A model generated the notes under the pieces. The model saw nothing but the letters and a program-made list of their open reading frames with translations. It did no database searches and was not told the DNA's origin. A program made the translations under genes and the position numbers. 28,902 nt of DNA. It comes from DASQFU01 sp035632955 (GTDB lineage Bacteria > Eisenbacteria > RBG-16-71-46). Below are positions 1 to 7,172 of the stretch, piece after piece (position 1 is the stretch's first letter; every line of letters starts with the position of its first letter). The stretch spans positions 1 through 28,902 of the forward strand of contig DASQFU010000190.1 of assembly GCA_035632955.1 (NCBI GenBank), in the 5' to 3' direction.

Positions 1-2676
1 CTGAGCGGCTTCAAGCGCCATCTTCCGGACGCCGATCCGGTCGAGACCTCGGAATGGCTCCAGGCGCTCGACGACGTCGTGCGCACCATGGGTCCCGAGC
101 GCGCCGACTTTCTGCTACGCCGGGTGCTGAAACGGGCGCGCCAGCTGCGCATCGGGCTGCCCGGCCTGGTCCAGTCCCGCTATATCAACACGATCTCGCC
201 CGAGCAGGAGCCACCGTTCCCGGGCGACGAGGCGATGGAGCTTCGCATCCGGCGGATCATCCGCTGGAACGCGGTGGTCATGGTGGTGCGCGCCAATCAC
301 CTGTCCGCCGGCATCGGCGGCCATTTGTCGACGTACGCCTCGAGCGCGAGCCTCTACGAAGTTGGTTTCAACCACTTCTTCCGCGGCAAAGACGACGGCT
401 CGGCCGGCGACCAGATCTTCTTCCAGGGGCATGCCGCGCCCGGCATCTACTCGCGCGCGTTCCTCGAAGGACGTCTGACCGAGAAGCAGCTCGACCATTT
501 CCGGCGCGAGGTCGTGCGGGGTCAAGGCTTGTCCTCCTATCCGCACCCGCGGTTGATGCCCGAGTTCTGGGAGTTCCCGACGGTGTCGATGGGTCTCGGG
601 CCGATCAATGCGATCTATCAGGCGCGGTTCAACCGCTACCTGCACGCGCGCGGAATCACCGACACGTCGCAAAGCCGCGTGTGGGCGTTCCTGGGGGACG
701 GCGAAATGGACGAGCCGGAAGCGATCGGCGCCCTGACGCTGGCCTCGCGCGAAGGGCTCGACAACCTCACGTTCGTCATCAATTGCAATCTCCAGCGCCT
801 CGACGGTCCGGTACGCGGCAATGGCAAGATCATTCAGGAGCTGGAAGCCGTGTTCACCGGCGCCGGGTGGAACGTGATCAAGGTGGTGTGGTCGCGCCAA
901 TGGGATGAGCTGCTGGCGCAGGACTACGAGGGCGCCCTGGTCGAAGCCATGAACGAGACCGTGGACGGCGAGTGGCAGCGCTACGCGATCGAGAGCGGCG
1001 CGTTCATCCGCGAGCACTTCTTCGGGCGCGATCCGCGCGTGCTCAAGATGGTCGAGCATCTGAGCGACGACGACATCAAGGGACTCCGCCGGGGCGGCCA
1101 CGACTATTGCAAGGTGTACGCCGCGTATCGCGCCGCGGTCGGTCACCGCGGCCAGCCGACCGTGATCCTCGCCAAGACCGTCAAGGGCTGGACTCTGGGC
1201 GTGGGCGCCGAGGCACGCAACATCACGCATCAGGTGAAGAAGCTCAAGCTCGAGGAGCTGAAGAAGTTCCGCGACCGCCTGGAGCTGCCGATCCCCGACC
1301 GCAAGCTCGAGGATCCGTTCTACTACCATCCGGGTCCGGACAGCGACGAGGTGCGGTATCTGCTCGAGCGACGCAGCGCGCTCGGCGGATGCGTCCCCAA
1401 GCGGGTCGTGCGCGCGCAGCCGGCGCCGCCGCCCGCCGACAAGGTATTCGCGGAGTTCGCGCAAGGCACCGGCGAGAAGCAGGCGGTCTCGACCACCATG
1501 GTGTTCGGCAAGATGCTGCGCAACCTGTTGCGTGACCCCCAATGGGGCAAACGCGTGGTGCCCATCATTCCCGACGAAGCGCGCACGTTCGGGATGGATG
1601 TCCTGTTCCGAGAGATCGGGATCTACGCGCCGTTCGGACAGAAGTACGAGCCCGTGGACTCCCAGCTGGTGCTCTCGTACACCGAGAAGCCCGACGGCCA
1701 GCTCCTGGAGGAGGGCATCACCGAGGCCGGCTCGATGGCGTCGTTCACCGCCGCCGGCACGAGCTACGCGACCCACGGCCAGGCCATGATTCCCTTCTAC
1801 ATCTTCTATTCGATGTTCGGCTTTCAGCGGATCGGCGATCTGGCCTGGGCGTTCGGAGACGCGCGCGGCCGGGGGTTCCTGCTCGGCGCCACCGCCGGGC
1901 GGACGACACTGAACGGAGAGGGATTGCAGCACGAGGACGGCCACAGCCACGTGCTCGCCTCCACCATTCCCTGCATCCGCGCCTACGATCCCGCGTTCGC
2001 CTACGAGGTCGCCACGATCATCCGCAGCGGTATCGAGAGCATGTTCGTGCGCGGTGAGGACGTCTTCTACTACCTGACTCTGTACAACCAGGACTACCCG
2101 ATGCCGGCGCAGCCGAGTGGGGTCGAAGAGGGGATCCTGAGCGGAATGTATCTGTACCGTGGCGCCGTCCAGCAGGCGAAACGCCGCGCGCAGATCTTCG
2201 GCAGCGGCGTGATCCTGCTTCAGGCGCTGCGCGCCCAGGAAATCCTGGCCGAGAAGTTCGACGTCGCCGCCGACGTATGGAGCGTCACCAGCTACCCGCA
2301 GCTGCGCAACCAAGCGCTGACGGTCGAGCGGTGGAATCGCCTCCACCCTTCGGAGCCCCGGCGCGTTCCTTACGTCACGCGGATGCTCGAGTCCGCGCCC
2401 GGCCCGGTGGTTGCGGCCAGCGACTTCATGAAGTCGCTGCCGGACATGATCGGGCGTTGGGTCCCGCGTCCGTTCACGGCGCTCGGCACGGACGGCTTCG
2501 GGCGCAGCGACACGCGCGAAACCCTGCGCCGCTTCTTCGAGATCGACGCCGAGCACATCACGGTCGCAACCCTGTCGGCACTCGCGCAGCAAGGTCAGAT
2601 CGAGCCGGGGATCGTGGATCGGGCGATCCAGGAGTTCGGGATCGGACCGGACTACCGCGAGCCGCGCGAACAATAG
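1..2676 (+). CDS. aceE: Pyruvate dehydrogenase E1 component, homodimeric type (5' end outside window)
   Basis: This is the thiamine-diphosphate-dependent E1 subunit that decarboxylates pyruvate and acetylates the lipoyl groups of E2 in the cytoplasmic pyruvate dehydrogenase complex. The frame is open from base 1, and the first visible residues (DADPVETSEWLQAL) match the extreme N-terminus of the family. Only a few codons are therefore missing, and the first in-frame ATG at 79 is internal. The 891 visible residues fit the roughly 890 of E. coli AceE. Visible signatures are LSSYPHPRLMPEFW near residue 175, the TPP/Mg motif FLGDGEMDEPEA near 230 with NCNLQRLDGPV near 261, REHFFG, RGGHDY, and the C-terminal block EAGSMASFTAAGTSYATHGQ. 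The stop is TAG at 2674. No E2 or E3 gene follows. The convergent neighbour ends 15 bp away. Confidence 0.97.
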   Translation: MSGFKRHLPDADPVETSEWLQALDDVVRTMGPERADFLLRRVLKRARQLRIGLPGLVQSRYINTISPEQEPPFPGDEAMELRIRRIIRWNAVVMVVRANHLSAGIGGHLSTYASSASLYEVGFNHFFRGKDDGSAGDQIFFQGHAAPGIYSRAFLEGRLTEKQLDHFRREVVRGQGLSSYPHPRLMPEFWEFPTVSMGLGPINAIYQARFNRYLHARGITDTSQSRVWAFLGDGEMDEPEAIGALTLASREGLDNLTFVINCNLQRLDGPVRGNGKIIQELEAVFTGAGWNVIKVVWSRQWDELLAQDYEGALVEAMNETVDGEWQRYAIESGAFIREHFFGRDPRVLKMVEHLSDDDIKGLRRGGHDYCKVYAAYRAAVGHRGQPTVILAKTVKGWTLGVGAEARNITHQVKKLKLEELKKFRDRLELPIPDRKLEDPFYYHPGPDSDEVRYLLERRSALGGCVPKRVVRAQPAPPPADKVFAEFAQGTGEKQAVSTTMVFGKMLRNLLRDPQWGKRVVPIIPDEARTFGMDVLFREIGIYAPFGQKYEPVDSQLVLSYTEKPDGQLLEEGITEAGSMASFTAAGTSYATHGQAMIPFYIFYSMFGFQRIGDLAWAFGDARGRGFLLGATAGRTTLNGEGLQHEDGHSHVLASTIPCIRAYDPAFAYEVATIIRSGIESMFVRGEDVFYYLTLYNQDYPMPAQPSGVEEGILSGMYLYRGAVQQAKRRAQIFGSGVILLQALRAQEILAEKFDVAADVWSVTSYPQLRNQALTVERWNRLHPSEPRRVPYVTRMLESAPGPVVAASDFMKSLPDMIGRWVPRPFTALGTDGFGRSDTRETLRRFFEIDAEHITVATLSALAQQGQIEPGIVDRAIQEFGIGPDYREPREQ

Positions 2677-2691
2677 CGAAAAGGGCTTCGC

Positions 2692-3315
2692 TCAGCCCGG
2701 CGGCCGCGCGCCGGTTCTCGATCCCGCCCCCGCCGCCAATCTCTCCTCGAGTCGCGACCTGGCCGCGGGCCACTCGTCATCGAGCAGGCTGAAATAGACG
2801 GTGTCGCGAACGCGGCCGGCCTCGGTCACGAGATGCTTGCGCAGCGTTCCTTCTTCCTGCCCACCGATCCGGCGAATGGCGGCGCACGAGCGTTGGTTGA
2901 GCGCGTCGGTCTTGAGCTCCACGCGCCGGCACCCCCAATGCTCGAACGCGTGCGTGAGCATGAGGAGCTTGGCTTCGGTGTTGACGGCCGTGCGCTGCCA
3001 TGGGGTTCCGATCCAGGTCCAGCCGATCTCCACCCGCCGCTGGCCTCGCTCGATGCTCCCGAAGCGGGTGCTCCCGACCGCGCGGTCGAGGGAGCGCACC
3101 ACGGTTGCGAACGGCAGCGCGGTCCCCTGCTCCTGCTCGGCCAGCGCGGTCTGAAGGTAGCGCTTCAGATCCTCGGCCGAGCGGACCTGCGCCGAGGTCC
3201 AGCGCCAGAGCTCCGCGTCGAGGCCCACCTCGCACAGCGCCGCGAAGTGCCGTTCCAGAGACAGGGGCTCCAGGCGCACGTGCTCACCTTCCAAAACGAC
3301 CGGCACGACGTCCAT
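2692..3315 (-). CDS. GNAT family N-acetyltransferase, RimJ/RimL-like
   Basis: This protein of 207 residues is predicted to transfer acetyl from acetyl-CoA to an amine. The substrate cannot be read from sequence. The fold is indicated by the N-terminal LEGEHVRLEPLSLERH strand-helix, the central VEIGWTWIGTPWQRTAVNTEAK segment (residues about 95-116) that forms the acetyl-CoA binding region, VELKTDALNQRSCAAIRRIG (about 132-151), and the following LRKH. These are typical of the RimJ/RimL (Acetyltransf_3) group. The frame extends upstream to an ATG at 3408. I place the start at 3315 because a GGGAG sits 9 nt upstream and family homology begins within ten residues of it. It stands alone, convergent with aceE, and is probably unrelated to the polysaccharide genes. 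Confidence 0.85.
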   Translation of the reverse strand: MDVVPVVLEGEHVRLEPLSLERHFAALCEVGLDAELWRWTSAQVRSAEDLKRYLQTALAEQEQGTALPFATVVRSLDRAVGSTRFGSIERGQRRVEIGWTWIGTPWQRTAVNTEAKLLMLTHAFEHWGCRRVELKTDALNQRSCAAIRRIGGQEEGTLRKHLVTEAGRVRDTVYFSLLDDEWPAARSRLEERLAAGAGSRTGARPPG

Positions 3316-3342
3316 GCCGGCAGTCTCCCGGACTAGGGGGTC

Positions 3343-3394
3343 CCCTCCAAGTACCGGTTCGGAAGAATCCTGTCGGACGACGGGACTTGGAGGG
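3343..3394. repeat. Perfect 10-bp inverted repeat
   Basis: CCCTCCAAGT at 3343-3352 is the exact reverse complement of ACTTGGAGGG at 3385-3394, separated by 32 nt. It lies just upstream of the acetyltransferase start read leftward. No T-tract follows on either strand, so a terminator role is weak. A protein-binding dyad for the acetyltransferase promoter is possible but unproven. Confidence 0.45.
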
Positions 3395-3807
3395 AGCTGC
3401 ATTTCCATCGACCCTCCGGAACTTCGCTGATAGAGCCCTCGAACCGAATCGGCAAGGGGTCGGTGTCGGCGGAGCTGACGCTTTTCTCTCCTGCTGATCG
3501 ATGGTCCCCTGAATACGACAAGTGGGCCGCACCGCGAACGTACACGTATGTATCGGCCTTACGCGATGGGTCTCTTCATCACTCCTCATCTGGCACCAAC
3601 GTTGCAGAGCGCACCGTGTTTCCAGTCGGTGAACGGCACCTGTCGCGGGGGTAACGGCCGCACTGGCTCTCTGCCAATCCGAGAGCACCGCCGAACAGTC
3701 GCCGCGGTTTAGCAGGGTGTTTCTTTGGTTTATCTGCATGACAACGCTCAGTGGGCGTCAACGCCTCCCGAGCGACAGATGATTCGACGCGGGGCGAGCC
3801 CGGCCAC

Positions 3808-3972
3808 GAAAGGAGGCCAACGGCACACACCGCTAGTCTTCTCGACATCCTTGCACGACATCATTCATTGCCGGACTAGCAACCTCTCATTAGTCGATCC
3901 ATAGGGCCGCAGATGGGCGCCTTTGGATACGTGAGGTATCACGTGTCGAAGTCCCACCTTTCCGTGTTCGAC
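3808..3972 (+). repeat. Degenerate direct repeat, copy A (upstream of sugar transferase)
   Basis: This segment aligns with copy B about 416 bp downstream. They share an early GAAAGGAGG, then CGCTAGTCTT, then an 18-nt identical core CATTGCCGGACTAGCAAC (3866 versus 4282) and CATTAG. The match continues into GTGAGGT and CGTGTCGA. Identity by eye is near 70% outside the core. Copy B includes the proposed start codon of the sugar transferase. Copy A carries the equivalent GTG at 3931, so the duplication appears to span the 5' control region and the first codons of the gene. Confidence 0.7.
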
Positions 3973-4110
3973 AACGACTGCAGGGTCGCCCCGCTTTCTT
4001 CTGCAGCGCGTCAATCCCCGTCGAACCACCCCCGTCGGCGCCAACTCGATCCACTCGAGCTCTCTCCTGGCGCCGGCCCCCGTGACGCAGCGTCCGGGCG
4101 CATCAACCGC
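3931..4110 (+). pseudogene. Possible 5' remnant of a duplicated sugar transferase gene
   Basis: Read from the GTG at 3931, the frame gives VRYHVSKSHLSVFDND, against VRCSVSTSSPSALDGN at the start of the intact gene at 4350. Weaker resemblance continues for about 45 codons (RRRQLDPLEL versus RNRFEQLQRLERLEP). No transmembrane or catalytic segment follows, and the frame stops at 4249-4251. If real, it is a truncated duplicate. The alternative is that both copies are a noncoding control element and the resemblance of the peptides is incidental to DNA identity. Confidence 0.3.
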
Positions 4111-4222
4111 ATCGACCTCATGGGCGACCTGGGCCTTTCGCCCCGCACCCATCGGGCGATCTCGCCTTTGCAATATCAATCCCTATCCATCCATCCCAAA
4201 CGGCTGGGCCATTCCCGGCAGA

Positions 4223-4391
4223 GAAAGGAGGGCACCGGACTCCATCGCTAGTCTTTCCGACTTCTTAGCTCGACTCCATCCCATTGCCGGACTAGCAACT
4301 ATCCATTAGACAAATCCTTTGGCGCCGCACGGAAGGGCACCTCGGGATCGTGAGGTGTTCCGTGTCGACGTCCTCCCCTTCCGCGCTCGAC
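4223..4391 (+). repeat. Degenerate direct repeat, copy B (overlaps sugar transferase 5' end)
   Basis: This is the partner of copy A, starting at GAAAGGAGG and holding the same 18-nt core at 4282-4299. It runs through the proposed GTG start at 4350 into the first dozen codons of the sugar transferase. Since this copy abuts the intact gene, it is presumably the functional control region; copy A would be the decayed one. Confidence 0.7.
4328..4364 (+). promoter_or_regulatory. Hairpin around the proposed sugar transferase start codon
   Basis: CACGGAA (4328-4334) pairs with TTCCGTG (4358-4364), and CACCTC (4338-4343) pairs with GAGGTG (4352-4357). This gives 13 bp with a 3-nt bulge, and the GTG at 4350 falls at the loop edge. 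Such a structure could limit initiation, or it could mean the true start lies downstream. Copy A has a different small hairpin at the same place (ACGTGA 3929-3934 with TCACGT 3939-3944), so the exact pairing is not conserved. Confidence 0.4.
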
Positions 4392-5156
4392 GGAAACCCA
4401 AAGGTTCTATCCGCAACCCTCGCCGAACGGCCGCGTCCGTCGCGAAAACTCGGTAGGAACCGATTCGAGCAACTGCAACGCCTCGAGCGGCTCGAACCTT
4501 TTCTCCGCGCCAACGTTCATGACACGGCGTCGAATAGCTGGATCAGCCCGTGGTGCCTGTCACCTTTGAGACGCTTCCTCGACATCATAAGTGCAACGGT
4601 GCTGCTCCTGCTGTGCTCGCCGGTTCTCATCGTCGCCGCTCTGGCCATCATGGTGACCAGTCCCGGGCCAGTGTTCTATCGGCAGTGGAGAACGGGTTTC
4701 GCCGGGCAGCGTTTCAAGATGTACAAGCTACGCACGATGGTGCGGAACGCCGACCAGCTCAAAGACAAGGTCCGCGCTCTGAATCACCACAGCCAGAACG
4801 GGCCAGATTTCAAGTGTCGCAACGACCCCCGAGTGACGGCGGTCGGACGGATCCTGCGGAAGTCCAGCCTCGACGAGCTGCCGAACCTGATCAACGTCAT
4901 CCGTGGCGAAATGAGCCTCGTCGGGCCGCGTCCGACCTCGTTCGATATCGACGCCTATCAGGATCAACACCTGGCCCGGCTTGCGGTCCCGCCCGGCATC
5001 ACCGGTCTGTGGCAGATCTCGGGCCGCAGCGAGGTCGATTTCGACGACCGGGTCAAGCTGGACTGCCGTTACATCCAGGAACAGTCCTTCCTCACCGATA
5101 TGAGGATTCTCCTGGTCACGCCGTTCTGTGTGCTGGGAGGACGGGGGGCGTACTAG
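4350..5156 (+). CDS. Exopolysaccharide-initiating sugar-phosphate transferase (polyprenyl-phosphate hexose-1-phosphate transferase family)
   Basis: A bacterial sugar transferase (PF02397; WcaJ/ExoY/PglC superfamily). It moves a sugar 1-phosphate from a nucleotide sugar to undecaprenyl phosphate at the inner membrane to start a polysaccharide repeat unit. A single membrane re-entrant helix lies at residues about 72-101, preceded by SPLRRFLD. The catalytic domain shows TSPGPVFYRQWRTGFAGQ (103-120), FKMYKLRTM (122-130), NDPRVTAVGRILRKSSLDEL (158-177), MSLVGPRP (188-195) and PPGITGLWQISGRS (214-227). The enzyme has the short, single-domain architecture, not the five-helix WbaP one. The start is uncertain. 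An in-frame TAG at 4293 bounds it, GTG at 4350 or 4362 are the only conventional options, and no strong ribosome site is present. That gives an unusually long 70-residue leader before the helix. It is convergent with the ATP-grasp gene. The acceptor lipid is inferred and the sugar is unknown. Confidence 0.92.
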   Translation: MRCSVSTSSPSALDGNPKVLSATLAERPRPSRKLGRNRFEQLQRLERLEPFLRANVHDTASNSWISPWCLSPLRRFLDIISATVLLLLCSPVLIVAALAIMVTSPGPVFYRQWRTGFAGQRFKMYKLRTMVRNADQLKDKVRALNHHSQNGPDFKCRNDPRVTAVGRILRKSSLDELPNLINVIRGEMSLVGPRPTSFDIDAYQDQHLARLAVPPGITGLWQISGRSEVDFDDRVKLDCRYIQEQSFLTDMRILLVTPFCVLGGRGAY

Positions 5157-5220
5157 AGCTTTCGGCGGGAGTCGAGCGTGCAGCGTTCGTCGATCGTCGA
5201 ATAGAAATCGAGTTGTAGGG

Positions 5221-5288
5221 CGGAAGTTGCAGAATGAGGGGCGGCCCTGAATATCAGGTTCGCTTCTGCAGCTTCCGCCAAAGTTTTT
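5221..5288 (+). terminator. Long hairpin followed by T-tract, likely terminator of the sugar transferase
   Basis: Bases 5221-5234 pair with 5264-5277 as a 14-bp stem with one G-U pair. A second small hairpin, CCTGA/TCAGG (5246-5258), lies inside the loop. Downstream on the plus strand is a T5 run (5284-5288). The structure overlaps the last codons of the convergent ATP-grasp gene, so it could act for both directions, although only the plus side has a clear T-run. Confidence 0.55.
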
Positions 5289-6474
5289 CGGCGATCTGGG
5301 GGAATTCTGCCACCCCGGGCCCGAGGTCGTCCAGGGCCAGATTGTCCAGCCGGCATCGAGGATCGATCAGACCGACGAGACCGGCGAGACCCTGAAGCCG
5401 TCCAGGGACCTTGAGGAAGGGGTAGCGGCGCCGGCCGCTCAGGGCGGCTCCGAGCCACACCACGTCGAGATCCAGGTTGCGAGCGCGCACCCCGAGGCGA
5501 TAGCGAAGCTCGGGAGCGGCGCCGTTGGTCTCCGGCCCGCGGAGATAGAGCTCGACCAGGAGCCGGGGGAAATCGACGCCGCTCATGACCGCGAGCGGCA
5601 GGGAACCCCACACGCGACCATTGACCTCCATCAGCTTCGGCCCCTTGAACTCGACCATGGCCAAGCCCGTCCAGCGCAGCGCGCCGAGCAGCCGGACCGA
5701 GTGATCGTAGAGGACCGGATCGAGCGGCACGCTCTCGCGTAACGAGCTGGCGCCGCCGGTGAGCGGGACCTCGTGCAAGCGCCGGTGCTGAAAGGCCGCC
5801 AGCGGACGCCCTTCGTGCATGAGCAGACCGATCCCGTAGCCGACGCCGGCGCAATACTCCTGGACGAGCACCGGACAGCGACCCTCGAACCGACCGAGAC
5901 GCTCCTTCGCCTCCTCGGGTCCATTGGCATAGGTGACCTCGAACGCCTCGATCGCAGCGCGATCCCGGTAGACCTTCGAGGAGATCGGCTTCAGCACGAT
6001 CGGCCAGTCGAACTCCGAGGCCACCTGGCGCGCCGCCTCGGCCGAATCCACGAGCCGGCTGCGAGGCGCCGGGATGCCGAGCCGAGCGCCGAGCTCCAGC
6101 GTCTTGCCCTTGTCGATCACGACGCGCAGCGCTTCGGGCTCGGGCATGGCCACTCGGCATACCGCCGCGAACCGGGCGCGCTCATCGGAGAGCGGGAGGA
6201 TCGCGGAATCCGTGACCGGAATGACGAGATCGACGCGCGAGCGCGAAGCGGTCTCGAGAACCGCGCGCACGAACTCGGCCGGAGCTTCGGCCGGCGACGG
6301 ATAGAGCAGCCGCTCGCTCGCGTAGCGCGAGCGAAAACCGAGGCTGCCAGGGTCCGAATCCCCGGCGATGACTCGCCAGCCCTGGCGTCCCAACGACCGG
6401 ATGATGGAGAGGGCGCTTCCCCGGCCCGCGTCCGTGACGAGGATCGTCGGCCGGTCCGACTCCGCGGCAGCCAC
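5254..6474 (-). CDS. ATP-grasp superfamily protein of the polysaccharide locus
   Basis: An ATP-grasp ligase (carbamoyl-phosphate-synthase-like fold) that would activate a carboxylate as acyl phosphate and join it to an amine or thiol; the substrate is unknown. The N-terminal pre-ATP-grasp Rossmann segment is ILVTDAGRGSALSIIRSLGR (11-30). The ATP-binding part shows DKGKTLELGARLGIPAP (121-137), the lysine strand PIVLKPISSK (158-167), and the hinge VLVQEYCAGVGYGIGLL (202-218). The metal-binding strand AMVEFKG then LMEVNGRVWGS gives E275, E283 and N285. At 406 residues it has an extra C-terminal 90-residue tail rich in R and L. The GTG start overlaps the previous stop by one base (TAGTG), and it is the last gene of the minus-strand block. 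A role in amino-acid or acyl decoration of a sugar precursor is inference only. Confidence 0.85.
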   Translation of the reverse strand: MAAAESDRPTILVTDAGRGSALSIIRSLGRQGWRVIAGDSDPGSLGFRSRYASERLLYPSPAEAPAEFVRAVLETASRSRVDLVIPVTDSAILPLSDERARFAAVCRVAMPEPEALRVVIDKGKTLELGARLGIPAPRSRLVDSAEAARQVASEFDWPIVLKPISSKVYRDRAAIEAFEVTYANGPEEAKERLGRFEGRCPVLVQEYCAGVGYGIGLLMHEGRPLAAFQHRRLHEVPLTGGASSLRESVPLDPVLYDHSVRLLGALRWTGLAMVEFKGPKLMEVNGRVWGSLPLAVMSGVDFPRLLVELYLRGPETNGAAPELRYRLGVRARNLDLDVVWLGAALSGRRRYPFLKVPGRLQGLAGLVGLIDPRCRLDNLALDDLGPGVAEFPQIAEKLWRKLQKRT

Positions 6475-7172
6475 TAGTGTCTCGCTTTGGCGGTCTCGCC
6501 CCGATTCACGATCAGCCGCGCGACCTCGCCGACCACGACCTCTTCGGACTGCGTGGCATCGACGATCGCGATGTCGTCGAGAAGCTCACGGAGGCGCAGG
6601 TATTCCTGGCGGCGCCGCATGAGGAGTTCGGGAGTGCCCTCTTGTTTCCGGGCCCAAAGCACCTCGGCCGGCGCATCCAGGAGGATGACGTAGTCCGGCT
6701 TCGGGTAGAGGTGCTTGAGCATGAAACCGTGCACCTTGCGACTCATGGACCGCTCGCCATTGCCGGCGGCGATGTCGTGCGCGTAGTAGTCGGAATAGAA
6801 ATGTCGATCGAAGACGACGATCTTCCCTTGCCGCAGATAGAACCACGCGAGCGCTTGGCGATACCATTCTTCGGCCAGCCGATTCGTCAATCCGAACACG
6901 GAGCGCAGGTCGCTCAACAATCTCCGGGCCGCCCCTTTGGGGCGCGGGCGCCGAGCGCCGGGATCCGGCGGCCCGCCCGCGGCGCGGCCGCCACGCGACC
7001 GCTTGAAGGCATGGAGCAGGCGCGTCGTCGGCAGCATGACGTTGCTCGCTTCGGCATTGATGCCCATATAGATGTACTTGATCGGCAGCGTCAGAGTGCG
7101 TTCGAGCTTCCGGCCTACGGTCGTCTTTCCCGCGCCGTCGGGACCGATCAACGCCACGGTGAATGCCGTCAC
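6474..7172 (-). CDS. Thymidylate-kinase-like P-loop kinase
   Basis: A small P-loop phosphotransferase of the dTMP-kinase-like group, 232 residues. The Walker A is GPDGAGKTT (residues 10-18), followed by IYMGIN. The substrate-side motif VVFDRHFYSDYYAHD resembles the DR(Y/H) motif of nucleotide kinases, then come YVILLDAPAEVLWARK (Walker B strand and start of the lid) and an arginine-rich lid. The frame extends to an ATG at 7541, but that part is only the shadow of the upstream glycosyltransferase. The GTG at 7172 overlaps the upstream stop as GTGA and has AGGA 7 nt before it. A loop at about residues 50-75 (RGGRAAGGPPDPGARR) is an insertion not expected in a true Tmk. Its setting among polysaccharide genes, and a second related kinase at 17394, argue for a sugar, lipid or other small substrate and against dTMP synthesis. 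Confidence 0.85.
   Translation of the reverse strand: MTAFTVALIGPDGAGKTTVGRKLERTLTLPIKYIYMGINAEASNVMLPTTRLLHAFKRSRGGRAAGGPPDPGARRPRPKGAARRLLSDLRSVFGLTNRLAEEWYRQALAWFYLRQGKIVVFDRHFYSDYYAHDIAAGNGERSMSRKVHGFMLKHLYPKPDYVILLDAPAEVLWARKQEGTPELLMRRRQEYLRLRELLDDIAIVDATQSEEVVVGEVARLIVNRGETAKARH

Larger units (their letters stand above)
3316..4349. other. Intergenic region without a convincing gene
   Basis: About 1 kb between the acetyltransferase start and the sugar transferase. Short frames occur on both strands (for example minus 3865-4179 and plus 3463-3654), but none resembles a known family and none has a good ribosome site. The left part holds an inverted repeat at 3343-3394. The right part holds two imperfect copies of a segment of about 165 bp, described separately. 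The 9-mer CCGGACTAG occurs three times (3328, 3871, 4288). I see no RNA gene. Confidence 0.6.

Noticed and set aside
115..2673. Minus-strand frame of 852 codons opposite aceE
   Set aside because: The plus frame is unmistakably AceE. The antisense product is rich in R, A, H and D with no family resemblance, as expected from high-GC shadowing.
2676..2698. Bidirectional terminator between aceE and the acetyltransferase
   Set aside because: Two competing 5-bp stems (GCGAA/TTCGC and GGGCT/AGCCC) are present, but they are short and have no T-run on either side.
3865..4179. Minus-strand 104-codon gene in the intergenic region
   Set aside because: There is no ribosome site, no family resemblance, and its sequence is the complement of the duplicated control segment.
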